Part shown: piece by piece, positions 1 through 13,124 of the stretch | How positions within the stretch are numbered: position 1 is the first letter of the stretch | How the letters are laid out: each line of letters begins with the position of its first letter | Origin: Melieria omissa | Taxonomy: Eukaryota; Arthropoda; Insecta; Diptera; Ulidiidae | Length of the DNA: 64,000 nt | NCBI GenBank assembly: GCA_963971225.1 | Contig: OZ020267.1 | Location: 49,423,993 to 49,487,992 of the forward strand | Direction: 5' to 3' | The notes under the pieces: generated by a model | Told to the model about the DNA's origin: nothing | The model's input: the letters and a program-made list of their open reading frames with translations, nothing else | Databases searched by the model: none | Position numbers and translations under genes: made by a program

Positions 1-1237
1 GTTTTTGAAGATTTTAACAATTATAAAAAATATGAAATTTTTAACATATCGGAGTGAATTTACTAGGGGCGATAGCTAACAGTATGTAGAATGACGTGAC
101 AAAATCGCAGAGAAATCGGATGAATGGTTTTTTTTAAATCATCCCCGCCATTTCAAAAAAAGGCGTTCCGAGAAAAACACGTTTAAAGTTTTGACTAACC
201 GCTAGAATCCTTGACCGCTGGTTATATAAATATCTGTAGAAGCCGAAATACTTGAAATTTTCCAATAAAATTTTGACAGCACCTTCTTCAAGGATGATAC
301 ATTCCAAATATGTTAAAAAATAATTGATTTTTACAAAATTTCACATGAGAATGACCCCTTAATACATCTGTTAAATATTTCTTTATCCAAAATTCGAACT
401 AAACGGTTGTCTTTCGAACATTTGAACGAGAGCATAACTAGGATTTTTGTGGAACGAATTTGTTTTTTTATCAAGTAAAACTATTTTCGCATTCATTAGC
501 GCAAACATATATTTTCAAAATTGGCAATTGAGGTTCGAAGTCCAACGGTATTATATTGTCCCATTAAATTCATTGCTTTGATAATGAAAATTATTTATTT
601 CAACTTGTAGCAATAAAGCATTTGAAGTAATAAATGAATTTTTATATTTTAAGGATACAAATATTAAACATCAATTCTTCATCAAACAAAGTTCGAGTGT
701 AATATCCAAATGTTGGTTGGATATATGTATGTGCCTAAGTAAAAAATAAAATTTTTTTTTTTAAATAACTAATTGCGTAAAATTGTGCGTTTGTTTGCAA
801 CAGTGGTTTGTTGCCAAGTGAAGATATAATCTTAATCATAATCATAAAGCAGAATTCATTTTTCCGAGCATTATTTTACATAATATCCCCAAATGAACTT
901 CAGGAATGAGTTCTTGCCTCTCAAACTATGTAAATATTTACTAGTATTTCGATATATTGATGCTGTTGAGTTTTTGAACTTTGTATACACTTTTCTTTCT
1001 TCTCTGCCATATAAAACTCCAAACCAAGTATTTCATAAAAATAAAAAAGCTATATGTCCCGTCATCCACGACACAGTAATCAATTCTTGTCGTCACTGTC
1101 AGCTGTCACTGAACAACTTTCAAGCGCGGGTTCTGCACAACTGCTCTTCACTGCTCCATCTCTATTCGGAAATTGTTGCACTCAAAATATTCTTGGTTTT
1201 TCTCTGCTTTTAATTCTGTGAAGAATTTATGTTGATA
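1..1237. other. AT-rich non-coding flank, no gene seen
   Basis: I see no gene, no transposon end and no convincing repeat here. The one open frame (893-1213 plus) has no recognisable motif and composition like its surroundings, so I treat it as chance. The block ends at the TA target site of the first mariner copy. Confidence 0.5.
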
Positions 1238-2159
1238 TCAGGTGTACAACTTTGCTTCCGCCGTTTTTTTCCAAAATTAAAAGCTTTATTGCGAAAAAGT
1301 GCTTACAGATGTATTATTCAAAGTATTGTCCGTCGCTAGCGACAACTTTCTCCCATCTTTCCGGCAATTTTCGGATCCCGGCTCGAAAAAAGGAGTCCTC
1401 TTTTGACGCTATCCATGAAGCAATCCATTTTTCCAATTCTTCGAAGGATTGAAAATGTTGATCTGCCAGGCCGTGTGCCATCGAACGGAATAGGTGGAAG
1501 TCAGAAGGGGCGACATCTGGGGAATACGGCGGGTGGGGCAAGACTTCCCATTTCAGCGTTTCCAGGTACTTTTTGACCACTTTTGCGACGTGAGGCCGAG
1601 CATTGTCGTGTTGGAGGATGACTTTGTCATGTCGCTCTTGATATTGTGGCCGCTGTTCTTTTAGCGCGCGACTAAGGCGCATCAGTTGCGTTCGGTAGCG
1701 ATCTCCTGTGATGGTTTCACCCGGTTTTAAGAGCTCGTAGTAAATCACACCGAGCTGAGTTGTTCATCTTTGAAGGTTTTTTCTCTTCCACCACCATGTT
1801 TGTCTTCGACATCGAAATCACCATTTTTAAAACGTTGAAACCACTCCCGACACGTTCTTTCACTCAGAGCAGCATCACCGTAAGTTTCTGAGAGCATTCG
1901 ATGCGCTTCAGCTGCATTTTTTTTCGAATTGTAACAGAAAAGTAAAACTTCCCGCAAATGGCGAGAATTGGGCACATAAACGGACATTTTCGAGCGTGAA
2001 TAATACGAAAACAAGAACAACTGTCACTGAAACGGCGATGACAATTCGTTAGGCACTGTCCACACTCACTTTAAAGGCATTACCATCTATGTATTTCAAC
2101 CAGCCTCAGCCGGTACAGCCACCTATCGGAAAACGGCGGAAGCAAAGTTGTACACCTGA
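1238..2159 (-). mobile_element. mariner element copy A, mauritiana-like, internally deleted
   Basis: A complete but defective mariner. Both ends carry the inverted repeat starting TCAGGTGTACAACTTTGCTT and are flanked by TA at 1236-1237 and 2160-2161, the mariner target duplication. The transposase reads on the minus strand. The N-terminal part (about 2009-1746, starting MSVYVPN, with helix-turn-helix residues and the CREWFQRFKNGDFDVEDK stretch) is joined directly to the C-terminal part (1748-1314, from VIYYELL to ASDGQYFE). The C-terminal part keeps HDNARPH and YSPDVAPSD, which hold the second and third catalytic Asp. The middle of the protein, with the first Asp, is missing. The junction lies in the near-repeat CAACTCAG/CAGCTCGG and shifts the frame. 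The family resembles Mos1 in both the protein and the TIR start. It cannot encode active transposase but keeps ends that might be mobilised in trans. Copy B at 34.6 kb is a second deletion derivative of the same family. Confidence 0.93.
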
Positions 2160-2161
2160 TA

Positions 2162-5100
2162 TTTTAATTTTAATTTTTGGATCCTTCTTCTACACCTATT
2201 ATTTATGCCCGATTTTCTGCCGCATCTCGCATTCGGAGTCCTTGTTGAGAAAATTCCTCGTCTTTTAAAGCGTTCCCAATAGCAAAACGTAAATATTCAC
2301 ACTAACGTTTACTGATATATAATTAAAACGAACCAAAACAATTCAGATTACCTCATTGGATTTACTCCACTTGACCGTCAATTTAAAGACGCAAACGATC
2401 GGTAGATAGGAAAAACACACCTTCAGCATTGCCGGCCGAACCTGGAAATTACAAAACCTGTTGGCAATCCAGACAACTTCTCAAGAAACTTCATCAACAC
2501 AATAATTTTCTGTGCTCACCAAACATTGACTAAATCTTTGGGTTGCCATACAACAAATTCTATCATGGTTGTCGTTGAAAAGAAGAAACGGTTCAGGAAC
2601 CGTCAAGGCGGATGCGCCAATTCATCGCATAACCAATACTCAAACATATTGGATGGTCAGACATTTTTTTTATAATCAATACAACACTCGACAGAAATGT
2701 AAGCCAAAACATTTTCATTGTCATAATGCCCAACTCTGCAGACAAAAAAGGCTACAATTTAAGAATAACTGTAATTAAAAATCAAAACAAATTTTACAAC
2801 AATTATTCAAAAACTAGTAAACAGGTGTTGAACTTATTGAATTTCAAGGGTTGAAAAGCGGTGCCCTCTACAATTATAATATTTTTGACGAAAAGACGCT
2901 GACTCGTAGTAAACTGACTTCAGTGCGCTTTTTGAGTTTTCCTTCATTCTCTTCACTACCTCTTCCACTTTCTTATGTACGAAAATCTCTCTGACAGAAA
3001 ACTAACCCCGAATCCTTCTTTACTGCACCAAAGCCACACACTGCTGCAAACATCATTTGGCTGGCCAACGCAGGCGTAGTTGGTATCGCTCGATTGTACC
3101 AAAATAAAACACATTGAAATTCTTTGACGCAGCTCAACACTAGTAATCACTTTATTTAAAACTTTCCATGTCATTTTACTTTCACTTTGCACAATTGCTC
3201 GTCAAAACCAAACTGTCTCGTAGCTTGTCTACTCGGAGTGTAACTCGTTCTGCAACATTCGAGCATCGTTTCGAACCGTCTCTGCGATAATTCCAGTAAA
3301 ATTGCCTAAAAGTACGCAATGCAACTGCTGCCGAGAAATACGTGTTCAGAGTCGTCGTGTTACCTGTGCTAAGGGGCCCGCAGCTGCGCAGAGCATTAAC
3401 GTCAAAATATCTTTTAAAAGTGTTTAATTGTTAATTAAGATTTTAATTATTTATTATGTCGAATATTTTTATAAGCCGTTTAGCTTCGACTATTTGGTGA
3501 GCCGAAAGTCCCGCACTTCAGAATTAATTTCTGCTAAATTAGTTTCAAGCCCAACGTTTTTATAAAATAAAAATTCATCGGCGTTGCAAGTTGTGAACAC
3601 ATATGTCACTTCATAGCGGCGAAGAGAAAATTTAAAAATGAGTATTTATATGGTTGTGTGTACATTTGGTTGGTTTTGCGCATTGCTGTTAAATTAAGTA
3701 ATAACCCAACGGATGGACTCAACTTATTGATTTTTCAGTCGGAGTTCAATATTCTTGCAAAATTATCGCCATGACTACACAGCCATACGTATATGTATAC
3801 ACACACACACACACATGTATATTCCATCTCACGCACCCAGAGCGTACGCACATACAAACATAAATACGTTATAAATACTAGCCAGGAAAACAATTTCAAA
3901 ATGGTAATTTCCGGCTTCAATGACGAGCTGCCGTAGTTGGTGTCGTGGCTGTTGCTAATGGTGGTATTGTGCTGTTGTTGGCGTTGTTGCTCCTGCTGCT
4001 GCTACAGCAATTTATCAGGACATAATTTCGACCACCATGAGAAACAGCAGTAGAGCAATTAAACTGGCCCAGCCAAATCCACAAGGCATAAATAATACTC
4101 ACGTAAGCCCCAGCACTGGCAACAACAATCATAACAACAACAACAACTACTACAAACTATAACAAGAAGAACAACAATAGCAACAGCATCAGTAACAATA
4201 ACAGTGGAAGTGTAAGTGAGCAGCACCAACGACAGCAGCAACAACAACAACAACTCACGGCTGCAGCATAAACACCCAAAAATGCCAGAATGCAGTAATA
4301 ATGCGAGCTGCATTTAGCAATCGAGGAATTCACTCCGGCCGGCCTGCGGACAGCACATCACAATTTATCGTCAGCACTTTTCTTGAGCAAAAACTACACA
4401 CGAACGTACTCGAAGCAGCGACAACAGTAACAACAATAATTCCGAATTGGACAATTTTATAAGATAAAATACTACGTTTCGTTGCTCGCATCGTGCGCAG
4501 CAAGTAGGCCAAAGTCCCCATTCCGGCGACAAGTGAAAGAATTAAGAAACGCTGTCGACCTTCCCACCGCATTGCACCGCACCGAAAACACTCCGCGCCG
4601 ATCTCGAAGTGCTCTGCGAAACGCCGCTCGTGCTCGCTCGTAGATGGCAGCAGCCACTGACAAATGGTGCTTGGATATTTTTAGCCAACTTCAGCAGTTT
4701 CAGGATGACTGCCAGTGGCTGACAGGGAGCGGCAGCACACGGCGACGGCGACGGCAGCACAGCCGCACGACAACAACCAGCACATTGTGTAACAAAATAA
4801 TAACTCAACCTTATCACTGCATGGCATCTCTCAGTTATTGCATACATTTCGTTCCGCTCCATTGTCGCGACAGCGGGCTGGTGGGTTGGCTGTGTGCTCG
4901 AACGCAGTCAAAGCGCCCGTCGCCCCTCCCGACACCGGCACGAGCCCCAACACAAATGCCTACAAATACAATGCAGTTTAATTGTTTAGTGTGATGCGAT
5001 GTCATGTGCGGTGACAAATATGACTTGTCGCTTCGGCTGAGCGTCGTGTGCGCCGGTTGTGCATTGGCAAACTTGCATATGGACTCAGGAACATTTGAAC

Positions 5101-5454
5101 ATCCGTGTGTTTGCATGCAGCCAAACTACTATGAATTAATTTATACCGGAATTTTGCGGCACACCCCATGAATGGCGCATTGTTCAAAGTGTCATGTCGC
5201 TACATCAATTTCGGAATGTTAAGTGAAAATAACTCACTCAGCGACACATCCTCGCACATACTCACTTACACTGGCCGCTTGGAACCTCGTCTGCGAAATT
5301 CACCTCGTTAAAAGAAAAAAGCAAACAAGTCTCGCTTGTTGATTGACAGAATGCACAGATGTCCTAAAACCCTCGTCCTATGAGATATTTTGAAAATCGA
5401 AAACCCGTATTAATACCCCCGCCCCCGACCTTTACTCGCTCAACAAAGCTGCAT
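2162..5454. other. non-coding block with CA and CAA/CAG simple repeats
   Basis: No supportable gene. There is a CA microsatellite at about 3799-3814 and a CAA/CAG-rich low-complexity stretch at about 3940-4260. The latter gives leucine-rich open frames on the minus strand, which I regard as artefacts of the triplet repeat. The 3.7-5.2 kb part is GC-richer and looks non-repetitive, so it may be regulatory or transcribed but untranslated DNA. No promoter or splice structure could be assigned. Confidence 0.4.
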
Positions 5455-6072
5455 ATATCGCACACGCACTACAAAAGTGACACAACTAAAAATTTTTCAT
5501 TTTCGGGTTTATGTGTTAATACTGTGCAAAATGCATCAATCTACCAATCAGCAAAAGCTCAGTATATTTTAATGTTGTTAACTGTTGCAAAAATACAGTT
5601 AGGTGAGTTTGATGCTATTTGATCGCTGCAGCTCAATGCAAAAGAGTCCTAACTCAAATTGTGTCACTTTTGACGAAATACATTTTTGTTAAAGTTAGTT
5701 TTAAGCAAAATTCTGACAATTTTTGTATTGATTTTTAATTTTTTAAATTAATTATGAATTTTCAAAATGTTTCTTTCAACTTTTTAACTGTCATTTATAA
5801 TTATTAAATTCATAAAAAGTGGCATAACTTGAAATAGTTCGGTAATTATTGAATTAAAATATCATCAAAACAGTCACAACTCAAAAATTTGGATTTTTTA
5901 GTGTAAAATATAAAAAAATTCTTGTAACTTATCCTAAAGCATAATCTGTAAGGCTTTTCTACTGAACAGTCTATACGTGATTTTTAAAAAATGTTTATTT
6001 AGCTAAAAAACATTTTTTTGCGTTTCCTGAAAAATTTTGAGTTGTGTCACTTTTGTATTGCGTGTGCGATAT
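5455..6072 (+). mobile_element. TA-flanked MITE, family X copy 1
   Basis: A roughly 618-bp non-coding element with terminal inverted repeats of about 40 bp. The left end reads TCGCACACGCACTACAAAAG and continues into GTGACACAACT; the right end carries its complement. TA dinucleotides flank the TCGCAC termini, which suggests Tc1/mariner-type mobilisation. Other copies lie at 18265-18889, 38567-39175 and, truncated and inverted, 34157-34333. No transposase is encoded, and the superfamily is inferred only from the TA flanks. Confidence 0.88.
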
Positions 6073-7754
6073 ATCCAATGGGTCATTCATCACCACAATT
6101 TTTACAAACAGGTGTTTGTCTGCCGCGTTGACCTATTTAACCCAGTTTTTGCTTTATGGCACTTATTTCTATTCATATTAATTATTTATTCAGATATTCG
6201 AATACTTAAGCTGTAAAATCACCACAGAACTGAACCAGAATTTCGTTTAATTTACAAACTGCTAGCATTGACTTAATTCTCTGGATTTCTTTTTGTTAAA
6301 TCTAACTTTTATTCGGTTGATCGCGCTGTTGATCAACTATGACCTCAGCGTTGCCACAAATATTTCTTCGATTTCTTCTTTTTAATGTTTCTAATGTAAT
6401 ACATACATTCCCAAAAGTATTGAATATTCATGCCAGCGTTTTTACCACACGAAAACTTTACCCTTTAAAATTTGCCGATAACAGATTGCTCCATCCAAAT
6501 ATTTCTGTATCCGAAACAAACCCGATACGCGAGCAGCGCAAACGAAATTTAAATGGAGCAACAGCGCAAAAACAGAAAGCAATCCATTGCATTTGTTATG
6601 CAATATTTAAAAGGAACATTCAACAAATCACTTTTTATAAGTTTCTCGAGTGGTAGACGAAGTAATGCAAACTGTTATTCGGTGTGCTCAAACAAACTTT
6701 CTCCAAACTTCGAGGACGACTTCTACGTTCGCGGATGTGCTCGCGCGCATGTATACACACACACACACATACATGTAAGTAAAGCAGTAGACGATGGCGC
6801 AGATAAGAGAATGTGGTCCGAGCTGCGGCGACGCCACAAGATGAACCAAGAAGTTAACTGGGCAGAGCCGAGTGGCGGACGCTCAAGAACACATGCTGCG
6901 AGTATTCATGGCTAAAACCAACAGCAAGAACTACGTAAACAGCATCAGCAACATCAACAACATCATCAGCGGCAAAACAACAAATATGGCCTTAGCAGAA
7001 ACTTGAACGAAAACGCCACATACTGCACAGACAGCAGCGGTTGTGCGTTTCTTCTTTTGGCTTTTTGGCTTGTGGCGTGGCGAGGCGAGGCGAGGCGAGG
7101 CGAGGCGAGGCGGGCGCACACCTGTTCAGAGCGCTGAAAAATGCCAGCAAGAATGTGTTTAAAGTTCATGTAGCCCGAGAGCGTTTTCAAATCGAATTTA
7201 TAGTGTGCGTGACTAGACGCAGTAAATACTCGCAGCAGCGCCGCAACAGGGGGCTTGACGTCGAGCCGGTGGGGTGCAGTCAAGGTGAAGCCACATAAAC
7301 AAACCCGGGGCGGGCAGGCAGTTCCGTCAATTAAGGGCCGTTGGCGTATAAACACATCCGTATGGCACGTGTGCTCGCTGTTGATTGAGATAGATTTGAA
7401 CGAGCCATGAAGTGAGAAACGCAAACAACACAAAAACTTTTGTGAAATGCCAATAATCGCCTTGGAGAATGTTTGCGAAGTACAGATTGTGCAATCGGTG
7501 TAATAGAAACGTCATACCAAATGAATGTTAAAAATCATTACACATATGGGTTAGGGTGGGTGCTGTCTATTGTGTTATGCATATAAAACAATAAAGTTAA
7601 TTAAAACAACATATTTTCATAAAGGGTGCACATAAGAAAATGCTCCAGTTGTGTATTTGATCCATTGATTTCGACCAAAACCAAATACGCAATGCAACTA
7701 GAGACTCGCCGACATGTTTTCCAAGCCAGTATTGTATGTCTAAGTATTTATTAC
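6073..7754. other. non-coding block with microsatellites
   Basis: No supportable gene. It holds a CA repeat at about 6755-6768 and a pentanucleotide GGCGA array at about 7079-7112. The several short open frames overlapping the GGCGA array on both strands are products of the repeat. Confidence 0.4.
7079..7112. repeat. GGCGA pentanucleotide microsatellite
   Basis: About six to seven consecutive GGCGA units with no interruption. Similar five-base microsatellites occur at 12011-12030 (GCATC) and 61730-61752 (GTGCG). Confidence 0.9.
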
Positions 7755-9165
7755 TTAACACTAGAAAGCCCATTGTGACAACTTTTGGGGTTTTCATTTT
7801 TAAATATTTGTATTCTCTCTAGTATTTCTATCAACTTTTGCTTTGGTGACTTTTATTCTTATTCAATCGTGAACAATTTTATAATAGGGGTACTGGTTAA
7901 TTCATGCGGTTTTCTAACAGATGGCGTAACTTGATTTTGTGAACAGTGATTCACCTTTACAAATATGTGTTGGAAAGCTATTGTCATATAGTTTCAGAAT
8001 CAGTATGTGTCATTTAGCTGAAGCGTAAACAGCAATACATTTTTATTCTCTGAAAATGTCGAATTTTGTGCCGAATAAAGTGGAGTACTTCTTCATTACT
8101 TCAATATGAAGGACAAGGCTGCCGAAAGTCATCGTATTTTGGTGGAAGTGTATTGTGTGCATGCTCTAGCTGAGCGTACGTGCCAGAAGTGGTTTACACG
8201 GTTTAAAAGTGGCAATTTTGACTTGGAGGACGATGAACGGCCCGGACAGCCATAAAAGTTTGAAGATCACGAATTGGAGACATTGCTCGACCAAGATCTA
8301 TCCCAAACGCAAGAAGAACTTGGACAATCACTTGGCGTCGCTCAACAACCATTTCCGATCATCTAAAAGCAATGGGAATGATCCGGAAGGTAGGCCATTG
8401 GGTGCCATTACGATAATCCAAAACGTCGAGCAACGTATGGATACCCCAGCCATGCATCATCATCGACGGCCGTTCAGAATATTCATGGCCTGAAGGTTAT
8501 GCTGTGTATTTGGTGGGACCAGCTGGGTGTGATCTATTATGAGCTGTTGCAACCGAATGAAACGATCACAGGGGAAGTCTACCGACGACAATTGATGCGT
8601 TTGAGCCGAGCACTGCGCGAAAAACGGCCGGAATATGAACAAAGGCACGGCAAGGTAATTTTGCAACATGACAATGCTCGGCCACATGTTGCACAGGTCG
8701 TCAAAACCTACCTTGAAAAGCTCAAATGTTATGTCCTTCCCCACCCGCCGTATAATCCAGACCTTGCGCCATCCGATTACTATCTCTTCCGATCAATGCA
8801 ACATGGCGTGGCTGACGAGCACTTCTCCAATTATGAAGAAGTCAAAAATTGGATCGATTCGTGGATAACGGAAAAGCCGGCCGAATTTTTCAGAAAGGGT
8901 ATTCGTGAATTGCCAGAAAAATTGGAAAAAGTTATAGCTAGTGATGTACAATACTTTGAATATTAAATTTGTAACCATTTTTTCACAATAAAGCTTCAAT
9001 TTTCCCAAAAAAAAACCGCACGAATTAACCGGTACCCCTATTATATATTTTTTAAATTTATTTTGTGAAAAATTAGACAAATCCCATGTGCACTTTTCGA
9101 GATATTAGCGGATATGAAATGTAGTTTTTGTAAGTATGGAAAACTTGCAGTCTTTCTAGTGTTAA
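7755..9165. mobile_element. piggyBac-like MITE (TTAA-flanked) split by a nested mariner
   Basis: TTAA at 7755-7758 and 9162-9165 bounds a pair of 10-bp inverted repeats, CACTAGAAAG, with the left end at 7759 and the right end at 9161. TTAA target duplication and a terminus of this form match piggyBac, whose ends are known to begin CCCTAGAAAG. Removing the 1152-bp mariner at 7887-9038 leaves a roughly 250-bp element with no coding capacity. So an old piggyBac-type MITE was later hit by mariner copy C. The 10-bp TIR is short, so the family call rests on TTAA plus the resemblance of the ends. Confidence 0.72.
7887..9038 (+). mobile_element. mariner element copy C, mauritiana-like, degraded
   Basis: The ends carry the inverted repeat GGGGTACTGGTTAATTC, followed by RTGCGGTTTTT, flanked by TA at 7885-7886 and 9039-9040. 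Transposase homology runs on the plus strand from MSNFVPNK at 8056, shifts frame near 8105, continues through AAESHRILVEV and KSGNFDLEDDERPGQP to a stop, and is then broken by a further frameshift. About 75 residues containing the first catalytic Asp are missing before KVMLCIWWDQLGVIYYEL. The C-terminal third (8499-8966) is open and keeps LQHDNARPH and PDLAPSDYYLF, hence the second and third catalytic Asp of the DD34D triad, and it ends at YFEY. A possible AATAAA lies just past the stop, near 8987. It is inactive, and nested inside the TTAA-flanked MITE. Confidence 0.92.
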
Positions 9166-12100
9166 ATAACTATTTTTTTAATTCCTTCTCTTGTGCTATT
9201 TTGTAAATGGACACTATTACCAGAGGCCGTCTAGTAACCCCTCGCAAAATATGTTTAAAATCTTTTTTTGATGCCTCCTCTGTCATAACAGTCTGTTGGT
9301 CTGTCTGCTAAATTCAAAATATTGTTGCTGGTAATACCGAATAAAGATCTTTGAAAGATAGGTCGAGATTGATCGACCTTTCATGCCTAAATACTCAACT
9401 GCCTTTTACGGAAAACTACATACATACACATCTTAGCATGAATAATGAAGAATGCCGAGTACACTGAGCAGCCATTCATGTGGTCATCAGGGTAACAATG
9501 CTTTGTGTCATTAGTTGTTACACAGTTCTAAATGCTCGTTCAGTTCAAACCAATGTGCCGTATAGTCGTATGTGCGTAAAATACTTGTAGTCCTTTATTG
9601 AGAAACTCCAGTGTAGTCGGTTAATAGACATAAGTGTCAAAAAACCATTGAATACAAGAGTTTGGGGCCGAAAATGCAAACAAAAGAAACAAAAATCACA
9701 TTTCAAATCAATTAGGTCGGTGTGAAAATCACACTACAAACATTGCCTTCCCCCTCACTGCAGAAGAACAATTGCCACCTTTATGGTAGACAGCGGCCAA
9801 CATTTCTGTGTCATTTCATTCTCCGGAACGACCGCAAAACTGGCACACGAAGTGTCGAGCTGGCTATCGTCTGCCGGGGCACACTGCGCGGCATTATCTC
9901 TCGTTAGGACGACGGACAGTGAACCCAAACAAAGGCGTTCAAATTGCCCGAAAATGCCGACTGAGGAGCGAATGTGCGCCGCGCTCACCTTAGCACGTGA
10001 AAACGCGAGTGTGTGTGTGTGTGTATTTGTGCGGCGAGCTACTGATTGTTCGCTTGGTCGCACAGCATTACCATCCACATAAATTCAGCAGCCGCCACCA
10101 GTTCGCAAATACTTGTAGTCAACGCCCGCCGTCACCATCGCTATGCGGCACTTTGCAGCCGACACAAGGAAAAAGCGGAGCGAAAGCAAATCCTGTCAAA
10201 AGGAGTGAAAAACATTCTCTCCAAGGATTGCAGTTTTGCTTCTTTCTCATTTGACTTTTTCACAACCGCTGTTTTGTCGTTTTTTGTGCCTTTTCTGCGA
10301 CTTTTCTATTTTTCCCATTTTTTTCTATTATTTCTTGCTTTGCCCACACAGAAGAATCACTGCCGTGTCATCGCTTTGGGAGGATTCTTCGTGCTGCTTG
10401 CTGCTGTTTTTGGCGAATATTGTCAGACTGCAAAATGTTGGATGTTTTTTGTTGTTGTTGTTTTTGTTTTGAGCATTCCCGCACCGCTCAACTGTTCGTA
10501 ACTAACAATAGCTCTCAATTTGCCGCCACAAGTGTTTAAATTTCGATGGTGCTGCCAAGCGGAAAATGACACCGCACCGCATAGCCAGCGACAGGAAAGT
10601 GGGAGGAGAAAAGCTTAAACAGGCGAAAACGTTCGCTGAAAACACGTTTAAATAATTGAAAAACTGCAAAGTATTTGAAAACAGAAAAAGAACAAACAAC
10701 TAGAAAATTAAATACGGTCAAATACATCTTGGGACGCCGTACGTAAAGACAGTGGGCTCAGTTGTATGACCTTAGGCGCTGACCTTCAGATGTATGCGAA
10801 TTAATTTTAAGTGATATACAGCTGAATCCTACCAACGTTATATATATAGTAAAAATATATGTAGATATTCTGTTTAGTAACAAAAACTGTTGTTTTATGT
10901 AAATCCTTAATACAACACTGGGCTGTCATTTTCACTGAATTTAAATCCGATAGACTTACCTTACAAATAGATAAGCCTACACCACTTCAACATTGCTACC
11001 AAAAAACCCAAAGCGAGGACTACAATTAGCTAAGAAATCTTCTATTATAAAAATTCAGTTTAGTTTAAAAACAATTCAAATCGGTGCAATAAACTTGACA
11101 ACTTTAAAAATCCATGGCACATGCCACTAGCACTGGACTCTTTCGGCTTCGGTATGAAACAATTATGACTTTCACTGGATAATTAATGCTATTCGTAATG
11201 AAAATATTCCATACAATCCCGCAATAAACGCCAAACCCTAAACTCGAACACTGTTGCTCGTAAAGTTGCTCATACGACCCATTGACTTAACAAGGCCGTA
11301 ACAAGATAAATCCTCGAGGAATTCCGCACACCCGTTACCGGTTTGGCCAAAGCGTCTGTAACTGTCTGCACATTCCTTGTTCAACGCAATCTCCGCTTCT
11401 AGTCATACGTTTTTTTTTAATTGTGCGCCAGTTGTTTTCGTTATTGGATAAATAGAACCATCTGCAGCGAAACAAAGCCAGTGCACAAACAGACCCACAA
11501 ATAAACAAACAAACAAACAAATTTCGACACGCTCACCACAAAACGCAAAAAAGAACTGCTTTAACGCGTACAGCAAGGAAGAATCCACAAGAGCTGAAAG
11601 AACAGCTCCTCCGTCATTTCCTTCTATTCGCCGCCCAGCTTTGGCTTATGGCGCCGCTCCGGCAATGGCAACGCCACACTGATAGTGTGCCCTGTGAGGC
11701 GAAGATGCATCTCAAAAATTACCTCGCAGATATTTGCCGCACTAAAGGCAACGAGCAACATCCCCGCCAATGCTCCTGCTTGCCCTCGTTGTGTGGCTGT
11801 GTGTGTGTGCATTTCATTATCACTTTACACTTGTCTTCTGCACTTTCATTTTTGCTGCCCCGACCCCACGCCTAACTGTTTCCCATCACTCCACCGCCAC
11901 TCGCTTCCTTGATTTTATTTCCCTCCGTGCAATTACAGCGAAGTGGTTGTTGCTTTCCTTTTCACTTTCGCCGCTGCCGCCGTGGCTTTTACTCTCGTTG
12001 CGCAAGGATCGCATCGCATCGCATCGCATCTTCCAGGCTTTCAGGCTAACCATTTGGGAAAATGTTATGTTAATTTTTCTGCACTTACATTTTTCTTTTT

Positions 12101-12621
12101 CTCCGTTTTTCTGCTCATTCGGCGCTGATGTTTACTTTCTTGTCTTGGGTAATTATTTTTGTTTATTTTACAAATTAATGTGATAATTTCTGTATATGCA
12201 ACAGCAACAGCGGATCCGCCATTCCTGCGGGAGGAGCTTCGAAAATTATTTCGAATAATTTATGGTTTTTCTTTTTTGCGCAACAACAACAACTTTAATC
12301 TTGCAAATTGGGTTTTAAGATCAGGCAGGTTGATTAAGTTAATTAGGGTAAATTTCGACAAGTTTGGCAATCAAATTCCTATAAAATTGTAAGAAAACGC
12401 AACTAAGTAAATTAAATATCAGGAAGCAGAAAGCCCATGGGATGGCTGCTACTTTTAGTTCTTCGTTTCAAATTCATTTGAATACAATTTTTGTAAATTA
12501 GTTTGTCATTGCTGGTCCAGTTTAGAAATAACCGTAGACTGCAAATCTAGTTGAAACATGAAGAGAAAACCGAAAGCCCAGTGAAACAATCAAAATACCT
12601 ATAGGGTCAGCAAAGTTGATG
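9166..12621. other. non-coding block, no gene seen
   Basis: Mixed AT-rich and GC-richer DNA. It contains a GT microsatellite at about 10008-10024, T-rich tracts, and a GCATC array at 12011-12030. Overlapping short open frames on several strands at 9.8-10.5 kb and 11.6-12.2 kb show no domain, no consistent splice structure and no preferred frame, so none is annotated. Confidence 0.4.
12011..12030. repeat. GCATC pentanucleotide microsatellite
   Basis: Four perfect GCATC units, preceded by a partial unit. Confidence 0.85.
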
Positions 12622-12623
12622 TA

Positions 12624-13122
12624 CGTGGGTGGTCCGATAAGTACTTAGCCTAAAAAAGAAAAACCAAAATTTTGGAAAAGTGGCGATTTATTTCTCAACT
12701 CGATACACTTGACCCAGCGATGCTCCAACTTCTTTAACCCGTCTGAAAAATACGTTTTCTGGAGGCCTCCGTGGCGGCGATAACCTCCTCATTCGACTCA
12801 AATTTCTGCCCGGCGAGTGACTTTTTCAAGTTTGGAAACAAAAAGAAGTCACACGGCGCCAAATCTGGACAATATGGTGGATGGGCAGCTGTTCGTAGCC
12901 TAATGCGACCAATTTGGCGAATCACCGACCGATATTGCTCTTTTTCCATTTTTCTAAAATCCGCGGACACGTTGGTTTCCACACGCGGTCAAAACAAAAC
13001 TACAAATTTAATATGGCTGAAATTTTGACAGTAGCCGTCTACGAGGATGTACGATAGTAAATTTCTCTTACGATAGTGGCACCATCGGGCGGTGGGGCTA
13101 AGTACTTATCGGACTGCCCACG
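12624..13122 (-). mobile_element. short deleted mariner (copy D)
   Basis: A 499-bp element with inverted repeats, CGTGGGTGGTCCGATAAGTA on the left and its imperfect complement on the right, flanked by TA at 12622-12623 and 13123-13124. The minus strand retains a fragment of transposase (12982-12734) with AHPPYCPDLAPCDFFLF and KKSLAGQKFESNEEV, typical of the C-terminal third of mariner. A frame shift then separates it from a KKLEHRWVKCIEL-like end at about 12730-12690. The N-terminal two thirds are gone. This is a different mariner lineage from copies A and C; its TIR core GTCCGATAAGTACTTAG is of the irritans kind. Confidence 0.88.
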
Positions 13123-13124
13123 TA

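Noticed and set aside
3917..4313. Leucine/serine-rich minus-strand frames
   Set aside because: Produced by CAA/CAG triplet repeats in all frames; no gene structure.
12771..13028. 85-codon plus-strand frame
   Set aside because: Antisense to the transposase remnant of mariner D.
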